Part shown: positions 35,007-48,300 of the stretch, piece after piece
How the letters are laid out: each line of letters begins with the position of its first letter
Position numbering within the stretch: position 1 is the first letter of the stretch
Translations under genes and position numbers: made by a program
Notes under the pieces: model-generated
The model's database searches: none
The model's input: only the letters and a program-made list of their open reading frames with translations
Told to the model about the DNA's origin: nothing
Assembly: GCA_963920765.1 (NCBI GenBank)
Contig: OY987242.1
Location: forward strand, 28,482,002 to 28,546,001
Reading direction: 5' to 3'
Origin: Ulota crispa
Lineage: Eukaryota; Streptophyta; Bryopsida; Orthotrichales; Orthotrichaceae
Length of the DNA: 64,000 bases

Positions 35007-35905
35007 GGACCACGCAACCATATTTTAGTTGCAGGGAGTGGTTTTTGGCCTATAGACTAATTGCTTAACAATTTGGAATTTGGTTTTGAAGAACGCATGT
35101 GATCACACAAATCTTTCATCCATCTAAAAAAATAACAATGGAATTGGGTATGTGAGTTGATAAATAATGGTGTTTATACATCATGACTTCAAAGTACGTA
35201 TCCATTTTTTTTGTCAAAGATGGATCAAAGCAACAACACAATACATCAAATACCCAAGAAAAATGTCAAGTTTCAATTGCACAATCCTAAAAAATCTCAA
35301 ATTGCTTAAGAAATATGCATGTCTTGTTTTCCTATACGGTAGCAATATAATTCAAGTATTTGAAGATTTGTTGAAATGGTGTTGTCATTTCATCTTTAAA
35401 ATTTGTCATCCTACATTTAAGGTCAATTCTTGAATGTTTCACCAATCAGATTTTTCATAACAATCACCAAATTTCTTGTAAAACTGTTTTAGGGTAGCAA
35501 AGAAAGTGGGATTTTTGACCCTTTTTGTCCACTTAGCTACACCTTGTGATTGTTATTTTAATCTACTTTGTGTGAAACTAGTCTTATTGGAAAGGTGGGA
35601 AACCCTGCTTTCTAGAAATGTTAGGCTCTTCTCAATCAAAGCTTGCATGAAGTGGTGACATTCAAAACCACACAAGCATGAAAAACTAAAGATTTTCCAT
35701 GTACTGCTCACTCAATCATTATAATATTTCACTTCCAAAGATAGATCTAGTTGAAATTTTGAGAAATTACAATGAACAAGATTTCCTTTGCATTTGTACG
35801 GTTGGATAATTAAAATTGGGTCCATATTTGATTCAACTGCACATCCAAATTTATTACCCTGGATTTTAGTGGATTTTGTGAAAATGGCTGTGGTCCTTAA
35901 AGGGT
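35007..35905 (-). mobile_element. piggyBac-like MITE, family I, copy I2
   Basis: The right end GTGGTCCTTAAAGGG precedes TTAA (35906-35909) and matches the left end of I1 inverted. The left side begins GGACCACGCAACCATATTTT right after the TTAA shared with H2; the expected leading CCCTTTAA is not separable from that junction. The interior is the reverse complement of I1. Confidence 0.75.
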
Positions 35906-35909
35906 TAAG

Positions 35910-38900
35910 CGCTCCCAAAGTAGGATGACATTGCTCATAGTACATAGTTTTTGGACGAACAAGCCCACATGGATGATTCTATCTAAATTTTCATTACTTG
36001 CATGCATTTCAGGGTACATGTTGATCGAACGTTGAATATAGGAAAATTTAATCCTTTTGTGAGTGTTCACAAAACATCATTCTAAGGATGGATCCAACTA
36101 TCCAAGTATTGGAAGGCTCGGTTTCTCCAAATGATTTTTTCGTTTAAACCAATTTGAATTATAAAAATATATAAATTGCCTACTTTTAGGAGTACCTTGT
36201 AATCAGTTGTGAGGTTTTAATTGAGAATTTTGATTTGTAAACATGCTGGAAATGCACCCGGCTACCTTGAATGTTGTTGGTATATTGAAAAATCCAAAGT
36301 CATCTTAGTTTGTAGATATGCCCAAAGGAATTTTATGACCCTCTAAGGACCAGCGTTCTCTAAATTGGCTGAATTTAGCAAGATTGCTATCAAAATTTTC
36401 TTGTAGCTAAAAAAAAATGTAAGCTTTCCAGTGTTAAATTTGAAGATTTTAGCTTTTTAGCAGTGTTTTTAGCCACTGGTGCTAAAAGTGAAAATCATAT
36501 TTGGGATCACTGCTAAGGACTACAAGCCTACTATCATGGGATTTTTTTCAGTTCCCTGCAGGCCTATGCGAAGTCCGATTTTATTTCAGTATAGGAATCT
36601 TCAAGAAAAGAAACACAGAAAACGTGTGCCACATAACCAGCTTTCTGATGCAATAATTTGTGCAAATTTTTGACTAAATGATTATCAAGCTACGAGGTGA
36701 AATTATTTTACACCCTAATTGAATAATTGGATAGCTGGCAAACCTTTAGGAAATTAAGGTGTTTTTCAAGTTCAAGAGTAATTTTTGTCAACACTGGTAG
36801 AAATAAGGTGATGGGGCACCAAGTTACAATGTTAGAAGTTGGAGCCCTAGGCCCACAGCTCGAATTGAATTTTTTCACATGCTATGCTTGAGCATAGTTC
36901 ATCATCCAAAATTATAGTAAATTATTTGTGTCTCACAGCTTGTGCAAGTTCATAATTTGTTCCAAAATGCAAATGAAGATTAGTGAAAAACAATTCAATG
37001 AACATGTACTCAGAAATATTAAGATTTTTGGTTGGCTAACTTGCTTATGTTGGAACACACAGGAATAAACTAGACATGTGTTTGTGTTTGAAATCACTAA
37101 TCCAAATTCTATGAATGTTGACTAGCATTGAAGGTATCATTACAAGCGTGTGTGAAAAAAATCAACCTTTTAAAATCAAAATATTAGCATTGCTATTGCG
37201 TGCCAAGTTCATTTTACAAATCTAAAATTCATTCTTTTATTTATTAGGGATTTTAGGAATCACGTTTCTAGAATTCGATTTCTCAAATTAATTTGGTACT
37301 TTTTCAGTATTCCAGGTCATGTAACTGAATTTTAGTGAAAATGACATGTCTTTACTAGATTAGTGCAAAGGAGTCTTGTGCTATTAAATTCTCACACCAA
37401 TTGAAATAAAACTAATCACATTTCTTTGTTATACCTTTGTGTATACTAATTTTATAATGATTTAAAATTTTAACCTTAATAATGTAACCAAACAAAAAGC
37501 CACACTAAATCATATATTTCTCAATAATGAGTGAAGCACATGTAAAATTAGAGTAGCCTATATGATTAAAACTGATTGTAAAAAGGAACATCATTAGAAC
37601 ATTATTTTAGGATTTTCATAAAATGCTCTAGTGATAGAAGAAAATGACCTTTCCTTTTACAAAGTTCAAATGACTAAAGGTGGGAATATCCAAAAGTTAT
37701 GTATTTTCAAACCTAGCTCTATTAGGGCCAAATATCAAAAGTCAAATTGCTATTAGCTTCTTCAAGAAAAGTCAACTTCAAGTTGGATATCAATTTCGAT
37801 GTTCCAAAGAACCTATAAATTGTTGCCTATTAAATATTTGCAAATATCAACGAAGTAACGTAAATCAATACATCAAATATGAATGAATAGATAGACATCC
37901 AATGTATTTTGTTTTCAGTACTACTTTTGAAACCCACTTTGAGTTAACACATAATTCATTGGAGGAATTAAAATCAAAACAATTGAAACTTGTATTGTTT
38001 ACATAGATTGTGAAGGCTGAAATTTGATTCAAATCAAGGAAAATGATTAGGTTTTAATATAAGTGCCTAGTGGTATTGTACAATCTAAAATTCGCACACC
38101 CTAAGTATAAAATGCAAATCACATGTTGCAAATCGTATTTGGACATTGTGGTAAATCATTGTTGTTTTGGTTTATATTTTTTCTAGAACAACGCTATTTT
38201 TGAGCATAAAACAACAAGCCATGAGCATTGAGTCAAGATTTCATGAGCTAAGATTGAATATGAGCTCAAAATCAATGAAAATACTAAAAATTGACAAGTT
38301 TTTAAGAGATTAAAGTTTAAAATGCACAATTATAGGGTCCTATGTACATGTTTATAGGTGAAATTTAGTACTTTGACAAAAAAAATCCAAACTCACAACT
38401 CACAGATCCCTGCTCATAGTATAGCATCCCTTGTTAATTTGCAACATCCACAAAACTCATTGTAACCATGAGGAATGGAATCCATGATCATGTAGTCAAA
38501 CTTCAAATTTTCTTGTTTTGTGAACTTCAACTTGTTGCCATAGGTGGATGTATTTATTCCTTTACAAATATTAGAGGTGACATAACTTATATTGAGTAAA
38601 AAGAAGATTCCATGTTTTCATAAAGTGTTAAAAAATGTCTATGAACCTTGAAGAAAAAGTGAAAAAGAAGTTCATATCACATACAAAATATTCTAAAACT
38701 AAAATTAAAAAAAATACATGATGTGTAATGAATTATAAAGTAGAACATCATGGTGCAAATCAAGGTACTAGATCATTTTAAAATATATGGTTACAAGTGT
38801 TTAAGTTCAAATTGTAATAAACTATTACTAAATTAAAAAAAACCTCAAATGATCAAGCAAGTTGTTACACGCCCATTTTAGCCTGATTCACTTTGTAGTA

Positions 38901-39312
38901 ACTCTTAGATAGAATTTTGTAGTAAAACAATAAATTATCAATTGTATTAGGGATTAAAAACAAGGCAACTAACCCAAACCTTGGTTTTAACTATAAAAAG
39001 GTTGATCCAAGAGGAGAAGGCTATGTTTTCTTAATGCCTTGTTGCTTGTCATCCTTGGTTAAGGATTGTCATTGTTTTATTTGATGAAGTATTATTTAAA
39101 TGGTGATAGTTGTGAGTAGAGCCACATGCTTGTTCACATTATAATTACTTATAGTTAAGTGTTGGTTGAAATGATAACCTTTTCCTCAATCAATGACCAA
39201 GACCATATGTTGTGTAGAATAGAGATTCCAAGACATTAGGATAAACTATCAAATTTTCTCAAACACTTGGGTGCAGAGAGAATTGGAGAACATGAAATGT
39301 TAATGTTCTATA
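35910..39312. other. AT-rich spacer
   Basis: No gene recognised. CCCTCTAAGGACCAGCG at 36339 after ATGA resembles a piggyBac-like left end, but no matching right end was found, so it is at most a fragment. The rest is AT-rich with only short chance frames. Confidence 0.35.
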
Positions 39313-39722
39313 GAGAATTGCTAAAGTCACACCTAAAATTGCTAAAGCCACACCCCAAGGTATGCTTTGAGCATGAAATGTGACAATTAAATGCTGATTT
39401 TTTTGATTTGGATTAAAAGATTTGTTTCACCCCTATCATTCTAAAACTATATTCTAAAAAATTGGAGGTGCTTGAATTTGAAACTAAAAATAAAGGATTT
39501 TTGAGTTATTAAAAGCTAAAATACATTAAAAAAAATTTGCAATGGTGCCATAAAAATTCAACAAAATTTTGTATTTGTTCTTCTTTCTTTCAAGGAGGCA
39601 ATAATGCAATGATTGGATGAATGATGGACCATTTGAATTAAAAAAAATAGCATTAGATTCTCAAAATACTTACTCACAAGGGTGTGGCGTTAGTAATTTT
39701 GGGTGTAGCTTTAACAATTCCC
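39313..39722. mobile_element. TA-flanked MITE, family B, copy B3
   Basis: Ends GAGAATTGCTAAAGTCACACC and GGGTGTAGCTTTAACAATTCCC are inverted repeats with a few mismatches. TA flanks both sides (39311-39312, 39723-39724). It aligns with B1 along its length (410 versus 414 bp), same orientation. Confidence 0.85.
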
Positions 39723-39827
39723 TATTATATATTGTCAATCAGTTTATCAATTAACAGAAGTGTACACTTGAGAAAGCTTGAACTTGTTGGTACAGCTCAA
39801 TAGTAAAACTAAATGATTGGATTTTTA

Positions 39828-40190
39828 CCCGATAAATGCATAGGCGGATGCAAAATGTCTGCTTCATCCCAAAAATTACTTTGCAGAATGGAAAAAAGCT
39901 TGTTTTTCATTTGAATATTTTTTCAAAAAAGAATATAAACACATTGTTCATCATGGAAGGCAAAAAATTCAATCATATTTTTAGGTAACCCAAATTGTGA
40001 GAAGATTCAAAGTCATGGTATTAGGTCTCATGTTATCCTTCTTGCAATCTTCATGATGGCATTATGCACTATTAACTTTTACAACTTTTGGAAATAATAT
40101 TATAATGACTAGTCAATTGCCACATCAATGTAGAACACTGTAGAATATTGCAGAGGGGCTAGTTGTGCTAACCAGCCCAACATTTACGGG
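39828..40190. mobile_element. piggyBac-like MITE, family E, copy E3
   Basis: CCCGATAAATGCATAGGCGG at the left and CCCAACATTTACGGG at the right, flanked on both sides by TTTA (39824-39827, 40191-40194). The identical non-TTAA duplication fixes the ends. The interior resembles E1 and E2. Length 363 bp. Confidence 0.85.
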
Positions 40191-40215
40191 TTTAAATAAA
40201 AAGACACTAAACTAA

Positions 40216-40626
40216 GGGAATTGATATATGCATGCCGGGGGTTGATATTTGCACACCCTCTTGGAGTAAGTTTTAGATTTCTATCATCAAAAAGTTGGAT
40301 TTGAGAGTTTTGAATTTGGATTTGGACTTAGAGACCATGATTAAGTCTAGAGCCACAAAAAAAGTTGCAATTCAACAACACACAATGAAAAGGCTTATTG
40401 TCTTTTACAAACAATAGTAAAAGTAACACTTTTCCCCTAGCTAATTTTTTTCATTGGGTGTTGTTGCATTGTAATTTTTTTTAATGGTTCTAGACTAAAT
40501 CATGATCTCTAAGTCCAAATCTGAATTCAAAATTCTCAAATTCAGCTTTTTGACGGTAGAAGTCTAAAACTTACCCCCACGCGGGGTGTGCAAATATCAA
40601 ACCCTGGTGTGCATATATCAATTCCC
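40216..40626. mobile_element. MITE family K, copy K2
   Basis: GGGAATTGATATATGCATGCC at the left and GGTGTGCATATATCAATTCCC at the right. The 8 bp TAAACTAA is identical on both sides (40208-40215, 40627-40634). The 411 bp interior is homologous to K1, including the AATGAAAA(A/G)GCTTAT centre. The duplication is one base shorter than in K1, perhaps by a small deletion. Confidence 0.85.
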
Positions 40627-40634
40627 TAAACTAA

Positions 40635-42375
40635 AATGCTAAAATACACCTTACGGGCTACCATGTTATTTTACGATATTCAATCAGAAACCAAGTACAA
40701 TGGTGCCTCAATAAGATGAAGGTATCCAGACAACATATTCATTTCATATAAGGAAAACATTCATTGTAACCAAACACATTTTTTGTAATTCCCCAACCAC
40801 CAGAGATAGTCATCTCCTTTATCTTAGCGAAGCATTTTTTCTTATAAAGGTTCATCTTAAAGAGGCACAACTGTACTGTGACTTGAACTTATACTCAACA
40901 ATTTTAGAGATACCACTAACAAAGCTGCACACCAAAAACTGTACAAGAAAAATCATAATTAATCATTCTCTTACAGGTAAGTGGAAAGGTCGCTCTTGGA
41001 TGTATGCCTGCATGAAAGGAAGTGAAATACTGTAGTACGTACTCAGCTAATTCGAGTAGCACCAGTACAAGTATACATTGCGCCCTCTAAACTCCAGTAC
41101 TGACACTTGAGAGTATTCTAAGTTCAAGTAGCAAATAGGCTTAGAGCAGGATAATGTCATGTTGTACAAGTCCAAGAGCCATGTTCCATGATGCATTGCT
41201 GTACTACCAGCTATGAAAATCCTCCCACCTTATATTAGTCCTTTTAACATTTTTCTGGTATAAATCTTGAACACTTTTGTGTGCATTTAATTTATAATCA
41301 AAATTGAACAAGTTTGTTTCACTTTAGAAAACCAACTTTTCCAGTTCAAAACATGGTTGGCTTGAATTCAATTTCAAAACAAATAAGATCATTGTAAAAT
41401 ATCTTTATAAACAAGCACAATTAGAACCTTACATCATAAACATAAAGGAAAAAAACTATTGTTGTTTTTGTTTCATGATCAATTTTAAAAGAATACTGAA
41501 TCTTAAATTTTATTGATAAGTACTGGTGAGTGCAACGATAAATCCAAACATATGAATATGATCTAAAGGTCATATTTTACATTTCTTTTTTGAAATTTAT
41601 CAAACAAAGTCCAAAGATGATAACCCAAATACAAAACATATGTATGCAACTCAATATTGGGAGATCTCCCTATGTTTTTGCACACAGTTGGGAGTTGTAC
41701 GAATGGCTCAGATTTAGTTAAAAAGTGCATTTCAGAGTATCCCCTGGTTATGAAGGGGTCAAGCAATCCCACCTGAACTGACTCCCATGAAAGTTGTACA
41801 CGTTAGGTGAAGTATCTTGTTTGTCAGAAGTGTACCGTACGTGGATCTATGGAAAAGTATAGATTGCAAAAAGGAAAATTCGTCAGTGCTTTTCAGAGTA
41901 GCCACTTCCGTTGTTACATGGTATGAACAGAACTTGCAATTTTCACATTCTACAAACACACTTTCAACTGTGGAACTAGTAACCATGAGGAAAGTAACTG
42001 TTCTCAATGTTAAAAAAACATTCATCTTCATGCTTTGTGATTCTAGGGACTCACCTTCCTTGGCCGATACGTCTTCCATAGATTCTTATGATAGTATCAT
42101 TCGATAATTTGCAACAAACAACCTTCACACCTCAGTAGTAGCAAGGTAATATAAAGAGGCACAAGTTTCCTTCTGTAGTTTTGAGAAAACGTCCTTATAA
42201 ATAAGGAATACATTATTCAGATATAGTCAAATCAAGGGATCCCTCATGCAAGGACCATGTCTACACTACTTGCCAGTGACATGAAATTGCAAGAACATCG
42301 CTTTTTTCCTGGCGTACTTCTAATGATTCATGAATAGTAAATATATATCAGGTTTGCTCTGAGGAACCAACCTAC
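40635..42375. other. Spacer and probable 3' UTR of the PHT4;5-like gene
   Basis: The part nearest 42375 is probably the 3' untranslated region of the minus-strand transporter gene. Opposing frames at 41759-42107 have no recognisable domain. No repeats with clear ends. Confidence 0.35.
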
Positions 42376-45300
42376 CTAAGAGTCAAAACTCTGGGGCTTA
42401 CTGCTAGCGAAGACATTCCACACTACCGTCCCCGTTAAGTAAAAGAAAATTGATGGCGCAAAAAGTGCAAGCTGCACAACCAAACAAGAGATTGTCAACA
42501 ACATCGTCAAGATTAAGATCCAAACTAGAGAATAAGAATTCGTGGAAGGGGGAACCCCGATTAGAGTGTAGTGAGATGTTGATATAGCTTCTAGTTGCTA
42601 CCTAATCACGTCCGGTAAATTCAAGGTAGCCAATTAGAGTGTATCAATCTATCTGCCATACAATCAAGCATGGAACAAAAGGAAAGGTGATGGCAGCTGA
42701 CTACCCGAAAGTAAACCGACTCCGATGTCAAATGATAAAACCGTGTTTCCTCAGTAAAAATTAGACTACTTCAGAAACTTGTAGACAGCGCCATACAGCG
42801 AGCCTTTGTCATCCAAAACTAGTCTAAAATTCCTGAAATAGTCTATTTTGACAAAAAATCTGGCTGATAATGTTCAATGAATACAAATTCTGGTAGTGTT
42901 GCTTACATTCCATGAATGCGTCCTGTCCAGGATAATTCCCACGAGTGCGACGCCCAAAACCCCCGGGATTGCTCCTACAGTGTTGGTAATTCCCTGTGTC
43001 CAACATCCATCACCGACATCAAAGACAGAAGAAATGAGGTATGACATCCCAAATTAACCTCTTAAAAGGTTCACAGGACTTTATACGTTTCACTCTAACA
43101 GGATCAGCACCATTTCAGCAAACAAAGTTTCAAGGTCGTAAAGGTGAGCCTACGAAAACTTCGACAAATTCAACTGACATTTTAAGAAACAATGGGATTT
43201 TTCGCACAAGTCAATTCTTTCCGTCTTGGTGATACGTGTTTTTCTGAGCAGAAAGAACAAGCTCTCTGCTAACGAGATCCAAAACCTAGTGGCTTTTGCA
43301 TTTGTAAAACGATCTAGTTTAAGTGAAGCCTTGGTTTGAAAGAAATATGTAAAGGGAACCTTACCAGGAGGAGACTGGCATATTTTGGGGATATGTCTTG
43401 ATGTGTACAGTACAACCCTACACATCATGAGCAATGTCAGCTGCTGTGCGAACCTAACCTTAAAGTGCCCGAATATTGACAAGTGACCACTATTGTCATA
43501 GCTGAAAAACTTGAAATAGATTCTTTTGGGAAGCTTCAAGAGAAGTAACAAAGTGTACTCGTAGAACAAAGAAATATTACCTTACATTAACCCCTAAAGG
43601 ACCGCGGCCTTTTTCTGTGAATTTCAGTGTAAAACTGTCACTTTTGGGAGAGTGAGTAGAATAGAAAATAAAAACTTTTTTCGGAAAATCCAACTGTAGG
43701 ATCTTGGCCTAGACTATGGGAGGTACTTCTTGGGAAAAAATCAGCTCAATCTAAATGTTGAGGAGTGAGATATTTACATCCAAAGTGAAGAAAAAAGTTT
43801 TTTTCTTTACTGCCTGAAATTTTCAGAAGCCTTTGACCATTGATAACCCAAAAAAATTACTCTACGCAAAGTTGAGGATTTTTTTTTATCATGTCCAAAA
43901 CCAAGTTAGGTATGTGTGGGAGAATTTTCAGATGAATTGGACATGTGGATCATACTTTGTAAAATCCTGCAATGCCAGAAGGTCTAGAATTTTACAAATA
44001 CACTAGGTAAAATTGGAGGATTTATGTAAAATTTAGAAATCTGAATTACTTTGATCCAAAAGGTGAAAACCAAGGAATCTTAGTCTATTACAACTTGGAA
44101 AAAAAAAAGTAAAAAAACAAATACACAAAGAGCTCAAAAAAGTAAAGCAAAACGTTTTACAAGGGGGAAAAGGAATAGAGGTTTGGGAGTCCCATACCTA
44201 CCCGCAAACTAAAACTTCTCATAACTTTCATCTAATCTATCAAAATTGAATGATTCAAAGATGTCCACGTATATAAAAATCTAAAGAACCAATTTCAAAA
44301 AAAAAAAAAAAAAAATTTCAATTTTTCTTTTTGGCTGCCCGATAGTCCCCTATTTTTTAGTTATTCATGCATAACTTCTTCAATAAATGTCAGAATGAAG
44401 AAAAAATTACATTCCCATGTAGATCTTTGAATTCCTCACCTTCAATAAAAGTTTCAAAAAATCACGCAAAGTAGTTTAGCCATAGGTACATGCCCAAAAT
44501 CCCATTTGTCCCTAGAAGGGACAACGGTCCTTTAGGGGTTAACGAGTGACAATAATATACTGTAGAAATTAGCATAACAATCTACTGAACAACCTAATTT
44601 TAGCTTGGACATTTAGGAGTTACATTAAACGAATGAGACATTCAACTTGTCAAGCAAAGACCAGGACAATCAAGGTGATTTATGAAACATCAAACTAGGT
44701 ACAGTAGTGCCTGGTTAACATGAAGGCATCTGGACAAAATTTCTTTTCATCTTATGGAAGCATTCACCATAGCAAAGCCATGCTTCTAGACTTCCTCCCT
44801 GCATGTGGGGTGCCATAAAGGCAAATTTCTCTTACGTAGACACTTTTTGTTCATAAAGTAGCCCCTGGACATTAATGCAAGAGGTGCTTTTTTCTTATGG
44901 AAACATTTTTTCTTACCCAGGCAAAGAACACGTGTTCTTGGCCTGACTGGGACAGTCATGTTAGGGGAGCATTTTTGTTACATAGGTTAATCCTATGGAG
45001 GCACCACTGTAGTAGAAATAGTGAATTGCAGTTTCGAAAAACTACGTAACTTGGGGATGTAGGAACTGTACCAGCAAGAGTAAAACTTGATAAACCCATG
45101 CCTGAAGTGAGAATAGCAATGTCCACCCAGGGATTAACTTTTGGAGATACCATGGCAAAAGCCATGCATGTAGCAGCTGATAGAAACCCAATCGATTGAC
45201 AGACTTTCCTGATCTGACACGCACAGAGCAAAGCCCAGCCTTAATAGAGTTCCAAGTGAGAGCGATCTCATATACCCAAGTTGCTAAAGTAACCAAGCTA

Positions 45301-48300
45301 ATCCTTTAATAACTCAACAACGAAACTATACTAAAAACCAATGGCATACTTAAAACCATCACTTCTGTACCACTGGCATACATTTGAAGGACTTAAAAGT
45401 AAAAGAGTGGTACATTGTGTTGGTTATTGATGTGTTTATTGTTTTTGGGTATGCTTAACTTAGCTCCGTTTCATACTCTCCATAAACAATGAAATCCCAT
45501 TAACCAACATTGCCCCTCAACATCTTTTCTAAAAAATGACATGAGTGGCTTAAGTATCTACTACAAATCCAAGAGTCAAGCACAGAATGTTACCAGAGTA
45601 ACGTCATATCCACGGGAGATATAGTAATCAGCAAGAGGACCTGCAACACTTGTCACTGCAACTGATGCCAAGGGCGGAAGTATAGATACCTGAAATCCTC
45701 CACAGAGTTATAGTTCAGAAACCTATATCAACAAAGCCATGCACCAGGAAAGGCGGAGAAACGGACATTGATTCAGGGCTTCAAAAACATTCTGGAAAAG
45801 CAGACCTTCAAAATCTGGGCACTTAAGAAGAGCTGAATGCAGTGGAATTACACGGGAGGCTTTTTCGGAGTAATTCTAGGAAAATCATTAACTGATCAAA
45901 ACGCATTCGCGTGGTTGCAAATCACTCTAGCAGGAAAATACAGAAAAAAAACCTGAGAAGGCTCACCAAAGCTGCATTAGTAAGATCAAGATGGAGCTCT
46001 CGACTGCAACACGCCAACAATGATCAACATCAGCGATGGCCTCAATTATAGTCTCATTTACTCACCGCAGCGGATGTATACTAGAAAATAATAAAAACCC
46101 CACATTAAAGCATTCCAAGGATTTCCATAGCAATTGGCAATCCAGAAGACTCACCTAAAATAAGTCGGGAGCCATGCAAGAAGAGTATAATGTCCCCAAT
46201 TGCCACAAAAATGAGCATAGATCATAGCCCACACAGCAGGACTTTTGGAGAAGGCCTTCCAAGGTATCTTCTGCAAAAAAGTAAAAAATTGTCTGTTTAA
46301 TGGGTGATAATGACAGCAGATTCTCAGATTTAAAAGACACAAAACCATAAACAAAGGGATTAGAAGATATTCTCGACAACAGAGAGAGAATTAAGTACAT
46401 TTAAGATTGATTCATGAGCTTTCAACCCAATCGAGTGAAACCACAAAGCTAAAATGATAAGCAAACATTGTAGATTATAGGCACAGAACCAAGAAAGCAT
46501 TATATTAACAACGAGAAATAACAAATTTCCAATTTGTATATCTAAAACGAACTTACGTTATCAGGGGATGTGTTAGCTTGAGGAGGTGAGGGTGCTGTGC
46601 CGCTTGAGTCCTCTGTAGGTTGTGGGTGTCTTTGCAGCAAATTACCATTATTGTTACTAATAGAACCATTACCGCTACCTGCTTCTGTCACACTAACTTT
46701 GCTGATGAGATGTTCAACAAAAGAAGCATAAGCATGTGCTGACTCAAGAGAATGTACGCATTAATAAAAAAGCTATATAAATGCAAAATGAATCCATTTA
46801 AAAAGAAGAGGGAAGTAGAATACCCAAAGAAAATAACATACCAGAATTGTCTAGAGTGGGCTTAGGTGACTCGAAATCGGTAGGATTGTTTCCTAACATT
46901 GATGACCCCACTGCACTTTCAAACAGAAGACACCTGTTCCACTCCAGCGATCAAATCAGCGGCAAACAACACTTTTGGGAACCACATTAGTCATGTTTAA
47001 TGACCAATACTGGCAGAGAACATCATTACGTAGAATGCAAGTACACTGGATCAACTTGTGCAAAGTGATACATGACGCTTGAAGAGGTCAATTGTAATTT
47101 CTTACCATATAATTCCAAGGATGCCAAATGCGTAAAAAACCGACTCCCAGCCAAAATGCTCAATCAGAACTGGGGCTAATAGGAGCCTGCATCCACCATG
47201 CGTGAGTTAGTGTTTCAACGGGTTGCTATCAAAAACATTGTCAACACATTCAAAATGAGGAAAATGCATTTTGATGTCGTCCATTTGAAGTAATATTACT
47301 GTATATCATCAAGAGAATAGAAGTGAGAAGAATAGTGAGTACCCAAAAACGCTACCAACGTTGAGGCCACCAAAAACAGTGGCCACTGCTCTAGAGCGCT
47401 CATTCAAAGGCATTGCCCTGCATAAACCCCATTTTCATCGTTAGGGCTCGCTTCACTCTAAACCCTTCCTGTTTGGAATGAGGGAAAAAAATTCGTAGTA
47501 TTGTAAATTCTTGGAATTAAAAGATAAATTTCTTCAACCTAGCCTTAAAAGGCGAGCATTGTGCAAGTAGTGACCTGGCTATTAGATCTGTAGCAGCTGC
47601 TGGTGAAAGTCCTTCCCCAAGTCCAACCTGCAAGTGAATCCCAGCATGCAAGTTGTCAAGGGATAATCATATCTGATGGCTATTACATTCTAACCACTCA
47701 AAGGTAGTAAATACATTGCCATGGGTTTAAAAATCATCAGATTACAATGCAAGTGCCATCCAAATGTAAATATTGCTCAAGATTCTATAGAACATGTATA
47801 TTGAACTTGTTGTAAGTTGTCAAAAAAACATTGTAGCTACTGTAACACGAATTCGCTACACGTGGTAGACTCGACCAAATTATTCGAGCCACTTCAACAA
47901 AAAGCAAAAGATGAAGAAAAAAATGATGATTCAAATATGCGAGTTGTAGGAATTGAGACACACTTAAAAAGGCTTCCGTGAGATTCCTCATGCATGCAAT
48001 ATTTATTGTTCAACGGTAGTCTAGGCTCACAACTGGGACTTACTTCAAACTTCAACAAACAGTGACTTATTCATACAGCATCCAAATATCACATGTGTTG
48101 TAAATCGAAATCCTATAAAAAATGGGGACAAGGCTTCGCAATTTCTTTTAAAAATAAATCTAAAAAAACTAGAACCAACTCTAAGAACGAAACCCATTCA
48201 AAACAGTTGGAAGCGCACGTGCAAGGGTTCCCTTGCTTCCCTAAAATCTGAGCAACAAGGGCCTGAAACAGGACCGTGCAAATTGTGGAGCAATGAACAT

